A stretch of 64,000 nucleotides of DNA from assembly GCF_015712065.1 (NCBI RefSeq), contig NZ_JACFYZ010000001.1:806001-870000 (forward strand). Reading direction: 5' to 3'. Positions within the stretch are counted from its first letter, which is position 1. Each line of letters begins with the position of its first letter. The position numbers and the translations under genes are program-made. This document shows, piece by piece, positions 51,500 to 59,885 of this stretch. Source of the DNA: Ectopseudomonas chengduensis. GTDB taxonomy: Bacteria; Pseudomonadota; Gammaproteobacteria; Pseudomonadales; Pseudomonadaceae. Below the pieces are notes generated by a model. It was not told where the DNA came from, made no database searches, and worked only from the letters and a program-made list of their open reading frames with translations.

Positions 51500-52188
51500 G
51501 TCGTTTCAAGAACGAGGTTGCGCATCTGCAGGCGCACGTGAAGACGCTGCGCTTGGGCGCCGGCGCGCTGTTCGCGGTGGCGCTGCTGCTCGGCTTCGGT
51601 TGGTGGAGTGCGCCGAAGAGTCTGACCATCCATGTGCCGCCGGACCTGCGCTCGGGCAGCACGCGCAAGTGGTGGGACGTGCCGCCCGAGAGCGTGTATG
51701 CCTTCTCGTTCTACATCTGGCAGCAGGTGCAGCGCTGGCCCACGAACGGCGAAGAAGACTATCCACGCAACCTGCGCGCGCTGTCGGCCTACCTGACACC
51801 GAGCTGCCGGGCCTTCCTGCAGCAGGACTACGAATACCGGCGCGCCAGTGGCGAGCTGCGTCGGCGCGTGCGCGGCATCTACGAGATTCCCGGCCGCGGC
51901 TACGGCGATGATCCGGCCACGCGCGTCAAGGTGGTTTCCGGCCGCGATTGGATCGTCACGCTGGACGTGAGCGCGGACGAATACTACGGCTCCGAGCAGG
52001 TCAAGCGCGCCCTGGTGCGCTACCCCATCAAGGTCGTCCGGCTGGACATCGATCCCGAGCGCAACCCCTTTGGCCTGGCGCTGGACTGCTACGCCGGCGC
52101 ACCCCAGCGCATCGAACCGCCGCCGACGCCGACCCAGACGGGCGCGCCCGCCAACGCCTCCGGCAGCCTGCAGAGAGGCTCCCCATGA
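51496..52188 (+). CDS. TIGR03746-family (PFL_4703) ICE protein (TraE/VirB5-8-like)
   Basis: A 230-residue protein with one N-terminal membrane helix (LRLGAGALFAVALLLGFGWW) and a periplasmic domain containing HVPPDLRSGSTRKWWDVPPE and VYAFSFYIWQQVQRWP, hallmarks of this family. It resembles TraE of F-type systems, part of the core bridge. The start overlaps the TIGR03750 stop; its own stop overlaps the next gene. Confidence 0.87.
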   Translation: MSRFKNEVAHLQAHVKTLRLGAGALFAVALLLGFGWWSAPKSLTIHVPPDLRSGSTRKWWDVPPESVYAFSFYIWQQVQRWPTNGEEDYPRNLRALSAYLTPSCRAFLQQDYEYRRASGELRRRVRGIYEIPGRGYGDDPATRVKVVSGRDWIVTLDVSADEYYGSEQVKRALVRYPIKVVRLDIDPERNPFGLALDCYAGAPQRIEPPPTPTQTGAPANASGSLQRGSP

Positions 52189-53093
52189 AGTCCGTTGCCT
52201 TGTCGGCCCTGGCCGGCGTCCTGCTGATCCTCGGTTTCATGCCGGCCAGCCAGGCCGTGGAAATCCTGCGCTGGGAGCGCCTGCCCCTGCCGGTGCCGCT
52301 GGTGGTCGGCCAGGAGCGCGTGGTCTTCATCGACCGCAATGTGCGCGTCGGCGTGCCGGCCGGCGTCGGCGACCAGCTGCGCGTGCAGAGTGCGGGCGGC
52401 GCGATCTACCTGCGGGCGAGCGAGCCGATTCCGCCCATACGGCTGCAACTGCAGGACGTGGAATCCGGCGCGCTGATCCTGCTCGACATCGCCGCCGAGC
52501 CGGCGCAGGACGGCCAGGCGCCGCTGGAGCCGGTGCGCATCGTGGCAGCAGAGGCCCCCCCCAAGCGCTACGGCGGCGGTGCGGCAGGCGGCGCGGACGA
52601 GCAGGCCGATGCGCCCGTAGACGAATCCGTTCCCCGGCGCGAAACGCCGCTACCGGTCGTGCTGACGCGCCATGCCGCACAGAACCTGTACGCGCCGCTG
52701 CGCACCGTCGAGCCGGTGTCCGGCATCGGGCGCGTGAACCTGCGCCGCGACCTCGCGCTGGATACCTTGCTGCCGACGCTGCCGGTGCACGCGCGGGCAC
52801 TGGCCGCGTGGCGCCTGGAAGACCAGTGGGTGACGGCCGTGCGGCTCACCAACACCGCCGCGCGCTGGCTCGACCTCGACCCGCGCGCGCTGCAGGGGCA
52901 CTTCGTGGCGGCGACCTTCCAGCATCCGAACCTGGGGCCGGCCGGCACCCCGTCCGACACCACGGTGCTCTACCTGGTAACGCGCGGCCACGGCCTGGCC
53001 GAGTCGCTGCTGCCGGCGCTGAGCCCGATCGACGCCACCGTGAACCTGCCGCCGGCCGCCGCGGCCGGCTCGACCGGAGGAGCGCGCGATTGA
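52185..53093 (+). CDS. TIGR03749-family (PFL_4704) ICE protein (TraK-like)
   Basis: A 302-residue exported protein: signal peptide LSALAGVLLILGFMPASQAV, then a beta-rich TraK/VirB9-like secretin domain (EILRWERLPLPVPLVVGQER, then ASEPIPPIRLQLQDVESGAL). The ATG at 52185 overlaps the previous stop. It would form part of the outer-membrane core complex with the TraB-like protein encoded next, whose start overlaps its stop. Confidence 0.87.
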   Translation: MKSVALSALAGVLLILGFMPASQAVEILRWERLPLPVPLVVGQERVVFIDRNVRVGVPAGVGDQLRVQSAGGAIYLRASEPIPPIRLQLQDVESGALILLDIAAEPAQDGQAPLEPVRIVAAEAPPKRYGGGAAGGADEQADAPVDESVPRRETPLPVVLTRHAAQNLYAPLRTVEPVSGIGRVNLRRDLALDTLLPTLPVHARALAAWRLEDQWVTAVRLTNTAARWLDLDPRALQGHFVAATFQHPNLGPAGTPSDTTVLYLVTRGHGLAESLLPALSPIDATVNLPPAAAAGSTGGARD

Positions 53094-54520
53094 AGAGTAA
53101 TCCGCTGCTCAAGTGGCTGCTGATCCCGATGGCGCTGCTGCTGGTGGTCGTCGGCATCAAACTGTTCTCCGGCGCCCCCGGCGGCCAGCCCGCCCCCAAG
53201 GGCGCGGCCGGTACGCTCACGCCCGAGGAGATGAAGGCCCTGGGCATCGCCGGCGACACGCCACGCGATACCGTCGCCACCCTGGTCGCGCAGGTAAAGC
53301 AGCTGCGCACCGAGCTGCAGAGCGCGCTCGGCGACAACAGGCAGCACAAGGCCGAGAACGAGCGCCTGCGGGCGCGGGAAGGCGCGATCGACCAGCGCAT
53401 CCAGAGCGCGCTGGAAGGCGAACGCCACCGCCTGGAGCAGGAGCGCGCCCAGGTGGCCAGCGACCGGCAGCAGACCCAGGGTCTGCTGCAGGATCTGCAG
53501 CGGCAACTGGACGGCCTTGCCGGCGGTGGCCCGTCCGACCTGCCCGTCGGACTAGGGCTCGAAGAGGGTGACGGCCAGCGCTTCAACCGCGGCGTCGGTG
53601 GCACGCAGTGGGTCGAGCCCGACGACACCAAGGTCGACGCCAGGAACGGCAGCAAGGAGCCGAGCTTTCCCCTGAGCTTCGGGCCGGCCCAGAAAAGCCT
53701 GTCGGCCGCAGCGGAATCCGTCGCCGACGTCGGCAGCCGCGCGGTGGGCGCATCCACGAAGGCTGTCTACACCGTGCCGTCGAACTCGACGCTCATGGGG
53801 TCGATTGCCATGACGGCGCTGATCGGGCGCGTGCCGATCGATGGAACCGTCAACGATCCCTATCCGTTCAAGGTGCTGATCGGCCCGGACAACCTCACGG
53901 CCAACGGCATCGACATCCCCGACGTGGCCGGCGCTGTGGTCAGCGGCACGGCCTCGGGCGACTGGACGCTCTCGTGCGTGCGCGGGCAAATCCGCTCGGT
54001 CACGTTCGTGTTCCACGACGGCACCATCCGCACGGTGCCGGAGGACAGCAGCAAGGGCGGCAGCAGCGGCGGCAACTCGGGTCACAACGGCGCCAGCATC
54101 CAAGGGGGCCTGGGCTGGATCAGCGACCCCTACGGCATCCCCTGCGTCAGCGGCGAGCGGCGCAGCAACGCCCAGCAGTACCTGGGCAGCCAGGCGCTCA
54201 TCACCGCGGCGGGCGCCGGCGCGGCCTCGCTCATCAAGTCCGACAACGGCAGCGTGGCCGTGGTCGCCAACAACAACGGCTCGCTGGGCACCGTCGGCAT
54301 CAGCGGCAACGAAGCGATGGGCCGCATCCTCGCGGGCGGCGTGCGCGACATGGCCGATTGGGTCAACAAGCTCTACGGCCAGGCCTTCGCGGCCGTTTAC
54401 GTGCAGCCCGGCGCCAAGGTGGCCGTGCATCTGGAGCAGCCGCTCGACATCGACTACGACGCCAAGGGGCGTCGGGTCCACCACCGCACCGGAGAAACCC
54501 ATGCCTCGGATCTGGATTGA
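53090..54520 (+). CDS. TIGR03752-family (PFL_4705) ICE protein (TraB/VirB10-like)
   Basis: A 476-residue protein translated from a TTG at 53090 that overlaps the previous stop (TTGA); the ORF is open much further upstream but only as a shadow of other genes. The start reads M-KSNPLLKWLLIPMALLLV, an inner-membrane anchor, followed by a coiled coil (residues about 60-140, with ERHRLEQERAQVASDRQQTQ) and a C-terminal VirB10-like barrel domain (YTVPSNSTLMGSIAMTALIG, IGPDNLTANGIDIPDVAGAV). It would span both membranes in the core complex. Confidence 0.87.
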   Translation: MKSNPLLKWLLIPMALLLVVVGIKLFSGAPGGQPAPKGAAGTLTPEEMKALGIAGDTPRDTVATLVAQVKQLRTELQSALGDNRQHKAENERLRAREGAIDQRIQSALEGERHRLEQERAQVASDRQQTQGLLQDLQRQLDGLAGGGPSDLPVGLGLEEGDGQRFNRGVGGTQWVEPDDTKVDARNGSKEPSFPLSFGPAQKSLSAAAESVADVGSRAVGASTKAVYTVPSNSTLMGSIAMTALIGRVPIDGTVNDPYPFKVLIGPDNLTANGIDIPDVAGAVVSGTASGDWTLSCVRGQIRSVTFVFHDGTIRTVPEDSSKGGSSGGNSGHNGASIQGGLGWISDPYGIPCVSGERRSNAQQYLGSQALITAAGAGAASLIKSDNGSVAVVANNNGSLGTVGISGNEAMGRILAGGVRDMADWVNKLYGQAFAAVYVQPGAKVAVHLEQPLDIDYDAKGRRVHHRTGETHASDLD

Positions 54521-54935
54521 GGCGGCCGCCGTGCTGCTGGCGGCCACCCTGCTCGGCGGCTGCGCCACCAGCAAGGAGAAGCTCCTGCCCCACGGCCACA
54601 ACACCATGCTCGACATCTGGCATCAGGAGACCGGCGGCAGCGCGGGCGGCGGCCAGGCCGCGCGGCAACTGCTCGATGCGCGCCAGGGCCTGCGCCGGCC
54701 GCTGACCGAGGCCGCTGTGCAGGCGGCGCCCGGCGTGCAGGCGCGCTACACCCGTACCGCGCAGAACGAGATTCACCGCCAGTTCCACCGCCTGCCGAAC
54801 CCCGACCTGGTGATGTACGTGTTCCCGCACCTGGCGGGCACCGACCCGGTGCCGGTGCCCGGCTACAGCACGGTGTTCCCGCTCTACCAGCGCGTGCAGT
54901 ACGCGATGCCGGGCGAGCGCGTGGAGGACTACTGA
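54501..54935 (+). CDS. TIGR03751-family conjugative transfer lipoprotein (TraV-like)
   Basis: A 144-residue lipoprotein with signal AAAVLLAATLLGGCAT, lipidated at the lipobox cysteine. The rest (LLPHGHNTMLDIWHQETGG, then NEIHRQFHRLPNPDLVMYVF) is the family pattern; TraV-like outer-membrane anchors occupy this place in F-type systems. It overlaps the TraB-like gene by 20 nt and ends one base into the next start codon. Confidence 0.85.
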   Translation: MPRIWIEAAAVLLAATLLGGCATSKEKLLPHGHNTMLDIWHQETGGSAGGGQAARQLLDARQGLRRPLTEAAVQAAPGVQARYTRTAQNEIHRQFHRLPNPDLVMYVFPHLAGTDPVPVPGYSTVFPLYQRVQYAMPGERVEDY

Positions 54936-57823
54936 TGGCCTGGTCGCTGCCGTGGTCACGCAAGCCCGACGCTTCGCCTGCTGACGCCGTGGATGCGGCC
55001 GATGATGCCTGGGCACGGCACGTAACGGCGCTGGCGGCACAGGGTGTCGCCGAGCCGGGCAGCGCGCTCGGCCGGGGCCGGCGCAGGCCGGCCACCCAGG
55101 CCGACCACGATGCGCTCTATGGCGTCGCGCCGTCGTTCGCGGACTTGCTGCCCTGGGTCGAGTACCTGCCCGGCAGCAAGTGCATGTTGCTGGAAGACGG
55201 CCAGTCGGTGGCGGCCTTCTTCGAGCTGGCGCCGGTCGGCACCGAGGGCCGCGAGATGGCCTGGCTATGGCAGGCGCGCGATGCGCTGGAGAGCGCCCTG
55301 CAGGACTCCTTCGACGAGCTGGACGACAACCCCTGGGTGGTGCAGCTCTACGCCCAGGACGAGGCCGACTGGAACAACTATCTGCGCTCCCTGGCGAACT
55401 ATCTGCAGCCGCGTGCGCAGGGAAGCGCGTTCAGCGACTTCTACCTGCGCTTCTTCGCCCATCACCTGCAGGCCATCGCCAAGCCGGGCGGCTTGTTCGA
55501 GGACACCACGGTGACGCGCCTGCCGTGGCGCGGCCAGGTCCGGCGCGTGCGCATGGTGGTCTATCGCCGCACGTCCGCGGCCCCGACCCCACAGCGCGGC
55601 CAGTCGCCCGAGCAGGCGCTGACCACGACCTGCGACCGCCTGGTCGGCGTGCTGGCGAATGCCGGCGTGAAAGCCCGGCGTCTCGGCGCGACGGACATCC
55701 ACGCCTGGCTGCTGCGCTGGTTCAACCCGCATCCGACCCTGCTCGGCCCGAGCGCCGAAGACCGCGAGCGCTTCTATGCGCTGACCCGCTACCCGGAAGA
55801 GCGGGAAGAGGGCGAGATCGAACTCGCCAGCGGCACCGACTTCGCGCAGCGCCTGTTCTTCGGCAAGCCACGCTCGGACGTGCCCAACGGCCTTTGGTTC
55901 TTCGACAGCATGCCGCATCGGGTGATCGTGATGGATCGCCTGCGCACGCCACCCGTGACGGGCCATCTGACGGGCGAGACGCGCAAAGGCGGCGACGCCA
56001 TGAACGCGCTGCTCGACCAGATGCCCGAGGACACGGTGATGTGCCTGACGCTGGTCGCCACGCCCCAGGACGTGCTGGAGGCGCACCTGAACCACCTCGC
56101 CAGGAAGGCCGTTGGCGAGACCCTGGCCTCGGAGCAGACCCGGCAGGACGTGCAGCAGGCGCGCGGCCTGATCGGTAGCGCGCACAAGCTCTACCGCGGC
56201 GCACTGGCGTTCTACCTGCGCGGCCGCGACCTGGCCCAGCTCGACGCGCGCGGCCTGCAACTCGTCAACGTGATGCTCAACGCGGGCCTGCAGCCGGTGC
56301 GCGAGGAAGACGAGGTGGCGCCGCTGAACAGCTATCTGCGCTGGCTGCCGTGCGTGTTCGATCCGGCTGCCGACAAGCGCCAGTGGTACACCCAGCTCAT
56401 GTTCGCGCAACATGCGGCGAACCTGGCGCCGGTCTGGGGCCGCAGCCAGGGCACGGGGCATCCGGGCATCACGTTCTTCAACCGCGGCGGCGGCCCGATC
56501 ACCTTCGATCCCTTGAACCGCCTCGACCGGCAGATGAACGCGCATCTGTTCCTGTTCGGCCCGACGGGTTCGGGCAAGAGCGCGACGCTCAACAACATCC
56601 TGAACCAGCTGACGGCGATCTACCGGCCGCGCCTGTTCATCGTCGAGGCGGGCAACAGCTTCGGCCTGTTCGGCGACTTCGCGGCACGGCTGGGCCTCAC
56701 CGTGCACCGGGTGAAGCTCGCGCCCGGCGGGGGCGTCAGTCTGGCGCCGTTCGCCGACGCCTGGCGGCTGGTCGATACGCCGAGCCAGGTGCAGACGCTG
56801 GACGCCGATGCGCTCGACGAAGACCAGACCGATGCCGGCATGGCCGTGGAAGGCGACGAGCAGCGCGACGTGCTCGGCGAGCTGGAGATCACTGCACGGC
56901 TGATGATCACCGGCGGCGAGGACAAGGAAGAAGCGCGCATGACGCGCGCCGACCGCAGCCTGATCCGCCAGTGCATTCTCGATGCGGCCCGGCATTGTAT
57001 GGCGGACGGACGCACGGTGCTCACGCGCGACGTGCGCGACGCGCTGCGCGAGCGCGCCGGCGATGCCACGCTGCCGGAGATGCGGCGCGCACGGCTGCTG
57101 GAGATGGCCGACGCCATGGACATGTTCTGCCAGGGCGTGGACGGCGAGATGTTCGACCGGTCCGGCACGCCGTGGCCGGAAGTCGACATCACCATCGTGG
57201 ACCTGGCCACCTTCGCGCGCGAGGGCTACAACGCCCAACTCTCGATTGCCTACATCTCGCTCATCAACACCGTCAACAACATCGCCGAGCGCGACCAGTT
57301 CCTGGGCCGCCCGATCATCAACGTGACGGACGAAGGCCACATCATCACGAAGAACCCGCTGCTCGCGCCCTATGTGGTCAAGATCACCAAGATGTGGCGC
57401 AAGCTCGGCGCCTGGTTCTGGCTCGCCACGCAGAACCTGGACGACCTGCCGAAAGCGGCCGAGCCCATGCTCAACATGATCGAGTGGTGGATCTGCCTGT
57501 CGATGCCGCCCGATGAAGTCGAGAAGGTCGCGCGCTTCCGAGAACTCAACGCTTCGCAGAAGGCGCTGATGCTCTCGGCCCGCAAGGAAGCCGGCAAGTT
57601 CTCCGAAGGCGTGATCCTGTCCAAGTCGATGGAAGTTCTGTTCCGCGCCGTGCCGCCCAGCCTCTACCTGGCGATGGCGATGACCGAACCCGAGGAGAAG
57701 GCCGAACGCTTCCAGTTGATGCAGCAGCACGGCATCAGCGAGCTGGATGCCGCCTTCCGCGTGGCCGAGAAGGTCGACCGTGCGCGGGGCATCGAGCCGC
57801 TGGCGCTGGATGCATTGGCCTGA
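54935..57823 (+). CDS. Conjugative transfer ATPase, TraC/VirB4 type (TIGR03744)
   Basis: A 962-residue ATPase that powers assembly of the secretion channel and pilus. Walker A is FGPTGSGKSATLNN near residue 541; Walker B lies in PIINVTDEGHII near residue 796, followed by WFWLATQNLDDLP. The N-terminal half is the TraC N-domain (DLLPWVEYLPGSKCMLLEDG). The insert MTRADRSLIRQCILDAARHC between the Walker motifs is typical. Full length for the family. Start overlaps the lipoprotein stop. Confidence 0.93.
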   Translation: MAWSLPWSRKPDASPADAVDAADDAWARHVTALAAQGVAEPGSALGRGRRRPATQADHDALYGVAPSFADLLPWVEYLPGSKCMLLEDGQSVAAFFELAPVGTEGREMAWLWQARDALESALQDSFDELDDNPWVVQLYAQDEADWNNYLRSLANYLQPRAQGSAFSDFYLRFFAHHLQAIAKPGGLFEDTTVTRLPWRGQVRRVRMVVYRRTSAAPTPQRGQSPEQALTTTCDRLVGVLANAGVKARRLGATDIHAWLLRWFNPHPTLLGPSAEDRERFYALTRYPEEREEGEIELASGTDFAQRLFFGKPRSDVPNGLWFFDSMPHRVIVMDRLRTPPVTGHLTGETRKGGDAMNALLDQMPEDTVMCLTLVATPQDVLEAHLNHLARKAVGETLASEQTRQDVQQARGLIGSAHKLYRGALAFYLRGRDLAQLDARGLQLVNVMLNAGLQPVREEDEVAPLNSYLRWLPCVFDPAADKRQWYTQLMFAQHAANLAPVWGRSQGTGHPGITFFNRGGGPITFDPLNRLDRQMNAHLFLFGPTGSGKSATLNNILNQLTAIYRPRLFIVEAGNSFGLFGDFAARLGLTVHRVKLAPGGGVSLAPFADAWRLVDTPSQVQTLDADALDEDQTDAGMAVEGDEQRDVLGELEITARLMITGGEDKEEARMTRADRSLIRQCILDAARHCMADGRTVLTRDVRDALRERAGDATLPEMRRARLLEMADAMDMFCQGVDGEMFDRSGTPWPEVDITIVDLATFAREGYNAQLSIAYISLINTVNNIAERDQFLGRPIINVTDEGHIITKNPLLAPYVVKITKMWRKLGAWFWLATQNLDDLPKAAEPMLNMIEWWICLSMPPDEVEKVARFRELNASQKALMLSARKEAGKFSEGVILSKSMEVLFRAVPPSLYLAMAMTEPEEKAERFQLMQQHGISELDAAFRVAEKVDRARGIEPLALDALA

Positions 57824-57835
57824 AGGAGGAACAGC

Positions 57836-58578
57836 ATGCGCGTGCCTTCGTTCACTCGACGCCATACCCTGATCGCGCTGCTGGTCGCGGCGGTGGGCGC
57901 CGCCGGGTGGTTGCTCCTGCGCACGCCCGACGCGGCCCCGGAGTTCATGCATCCGATCACGACCGTGCCCGAGCCACCGAAGCCGGCTGGCCCGCCCTGG
58001 CTGTATGGCCGTGCCGATGCGCGCTTCACGGTGGTCGGGTACGCCGACCTGGAGTGCCCGTACTGTCGGGCCTACTTCCCCACGCTCAAGCGCTGGATAG
58101 ACGCCCATCCCGAGGTGAACTGGCGGTGGCACACCACCTGCCGCTGTCCATGCACGAGCCGGCCGCGACTGCCGGGGCACGCCTGGCCGAGTGCGCGGGC
58201 GAGATCGGCGGACATGCCACGTTCTGGCAGGCGGTGGCCTGGCTCTACGCGAACACCCGCGGCGACGGCCAGGGCCTGCCGGAGGGCCTGCGCTATCCCG
58301 ACCTCACGCCAGCCATGCAGGCTTGTCTCGACAGCGAGCGCCCCGATGCCGTAATCCATGCCCAGGCGGCGGAAGCCGCACAGCGGGGCATCGCGGCCAC
58401 GCCGGCCCTGCAACTGCGCGACCGCGAGTCCGGCAAGACCCTCCTGCTGCACGGTCCCGTCGAAGGCGATGCCTTGCTGTCTGCCATCGACCTGCTCGCC
58501 GCCGGCAGCACGACCGCAGCCGAACCCGCCCATTCCCCAGACATGCCCACCGGCGTCGCCGGTGACATGCCCAGGTAG
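57836..58578 (+). pseudogene. DsbA-like thiol:disulfide protein gene with frameshift
   Basis: AAGGAGG and ATG at 57836 open MRVPSFTRRHTLIALLVAAV, a membrane/signal segment, then a thioredoxin-fold start with the redox motif CPYC (GYADLECPYCRAYFPTLKRW). After NWRWH the frame changes: the expected HLPLSMHEPAATAGARLAEC to LLAAGSTTAAEP continues in another frame to 58578. CACACCACC at 58129-58137 in place of an expected CACCACC would explain it by a 2-bp insertion. Such periplasmic oxidoreductases normally assist folding of the secretion components. Confidence 0.85.
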
Positions 58579-58655
58579 CCATCGATCTTCGAGGCTACGG
58601 CGCGGCTCGTGCGCGTTGATCGAAACCCGTTCGCATCGCATCCCTTGACGCGAAC
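58548..58655 (+). ncRNA. Four-hairpin repeat element, copy D
   Basis: Stems: CACCGGC/GCCGGTG (58548-58564), GTAGCC/GGCTAC (58575-58598), CGCG/CGCG (58601-58615) and GTTCGC/GCGAAC (58629-58655). The ACATGCCCAGG linker is identical to copy C. Stems 1 and 2 differ in sequence from copies A-C yet pair fully. The first stem lies in the 3' end of the DsbA-like gene. It ends 118 nt before the next start. Confidence 0.55.
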
Positions 58656-58702
58656 AGCCACTGCATCCGCGGTGGTGGATGCCCGCTCGTCACCTGTTCC
58701 AT

Positions 58703-58767
58703 CCCCATCGCCCCCAGGAGGGTTTGCCCTCCAGGGGCAGGCGCCCTCCGATCTCATCCATTGGAGG
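58703..58767 (+). promoter_or_regulatory. Structured leader hairpin before the RadC-like gene
   Basis: CCCC (58712-58715)/GGGG (58734-58737) enclose GGAGGG/CCCTCC (58717-58732); CATCCCC precedes and TTGGAGG follows. Same layout as the leaders 50 kb away. Confidence 0.45.
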
Positions 58768-58773
58768 TTCGCC

Positions 58774-59268
58774 ATGTCTCTTGTCATCGCCGACTCCCGC
58801 CCGGAGTCGCTCACCCTGCTCGCCGCCCAGCACGAAGACTGGATCATCCGGCAGGCCATCACCCTGCTGGAGAACCGCGTGTTCAAGGCCGGTCCGGCGC
58901 TGGGCAGTCCCGCCGCCGTGCGCGACTACCTGCGCCTGAAAGTGGTCGCGGAGCCGAACGAAATCTTCGCCATCGTGTTTCTCGACAACCAGCACCAGGT
59001 GCTCGCCTTTGAGCCGCTGTTCAAGGGCACGGTCGACCAGACTTCGGTGTATCCGAGGGGGGTTGTCCAGCGTGCGCTGGCGCTCAACGCTTCGGCGCTG
59101 ATCCTGGCGCATCAGCACCCCTCGGGGACCACCGAGCCCTCGGCCGCTGATCGTGCGATCACCGAGCGGCTGAAGAGCGCCCTGGCCACCGTCGATGTCC
59201 GAGTGCTGGACCACTTCATCGTCGGCAAGGGCAGCCCGTACTCGTTCGCCGAAGCCGGCTTGTTGTAG
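58774..59268 (+). CDS. RadC-like JAB/MPN-domain protein
   Basis: A 164-residue protein of the RadC (DUF2466) family with a JAMM metalloprotease-type centre: a glutamate in [10 protein letters not shown] and the zinc motif [15 protein letters not shown]. ICEs and prophages often carry such genes; the enzymatic role is unproven. The ATG at 58774 follows TTGGAGG and the leader hairpin. It is flanked by the four-hairpin element upstream and a strong terminator downstream, so it appears to be its own transcription unit inside the secretion cluster. Confidence 0.9.
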   Translation: MSLVIADSRPESLTLLAAQHEDWIIRQAITLLENRVFKAGPALGSPAAVRDYLRLKVVAEPNEIFAIVFLDNQHQVLAFEPLFKGTVDQTSVYPRGVVQRALALNASALILAHQHPSGTTEPSAADRAITERLKSALATVDVRVLDHFIVGKGSPYSFAEAGLL

Positions 59269-59302
59269 CACCACCACCCCACGCGCATTCCTTTCATCAC
59301 CG

Positions 59303-59329
59303 CGGGAGCCCTTGGCTCCCGTTTCTTTT
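59303..59329 (+). terminator. Intrinsic terminator
   Basis: CGGGAGCC (59303-59310) pairs with GGCTCCCG (59314-59321), followed by TTTCTTTT. Confidence 0.85.
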
Positions 59330-59435
59330 CGCCGGCCCGCAGAGAATCGGGACTGACCGGTTTCGGTTTCTTTGTCGTCCCCTGATCTGCGTTGCGCTCG
59401 ACTACGAGTCTGCATCGACTCCGCGGAGGCGCGAC

Positions 59436-59885
59436 ATGCCGGCTCATTCCCTCAACCTTCCTGCCGCCTCGCGGCGCCCCCTGGCCGCCCGGCTGGCCGC
59501 TGGACTGTGCGCCGCGCTGCTCGGTCCCATCGCAGCGGCCGCCGATGTGCTCGTCGTCACCGACAGCCGTCATCCGGTGCAGGCCCCGGCCGGCGTGCGG
59601 ATCATCGAGCTGGACCAGGCCACGCGCATCGAGGTCGAACTCGCCGCGCACCTGCAGGCCGACCCGCAACAGGCCGCAGCCGTGGTGCGCCAGCGACTGC
59701 GCGATGGCGGCGATGCGCTACAACGCCGCATCGGCCATGCCTACCAAGGTGTCGCAGATGCCTGGGGGCTGGTCATCGCCAAGATTCCCGCCGTGGTGGT
59801 CGATCGACGCTACGTGGTCTACGGCGAGCCCGACGTGCCCCGCGCCGTCGCGCGCATCAACGCCTACCGGAGCACGCAGCCATGA
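59436..59885 (+). CDS. TIGR03757-family (PFL_4709) ICE conjugation protein
   Basis: A 149-residue exported protein: signal peptide LAARLAAGLCAALLGPIAAA, then ADVLVVTDSRHPVQAPAGVR, the family motif, resembling TrbC/TraW-like periplasmic pilus-assembly factors. The ATG at 59436 has GGAGG about 8 nt upstream. It starts a new unit after the terminator and overlaps the following TIGR03756 gene (ATGA). Confidence 0.85.
   Translation: MPAHSLNLPAASRRPLAARLAAGLCAALLGPIAAAADVLVVTDSRHPVQAPAGVRIIELDQATRIEVELAAHLQADPQQAAAVVRQRLRDGGDALQRRIGHAYQGVADAWGLVIAKIPAVVVDRRYVVYGEPDVPRAVARINAYRSTQP

Noticed and set aside
52070..53089. Upstream extension of the TraB-like frame
   Set aside because: This part is a shadow of the TIGR03749 gene; the membrane anchor begins at the TTG at 53090.
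55265..58180. 971-codon open frame on the minus strand
   Set aside because: It lies opposite the TraC/VirB4 ATPase gene, has no ribosome-binding site or recognisable domain, and its His/Arg/Gly-rich composition is that of a GC-rich antisense shadow.
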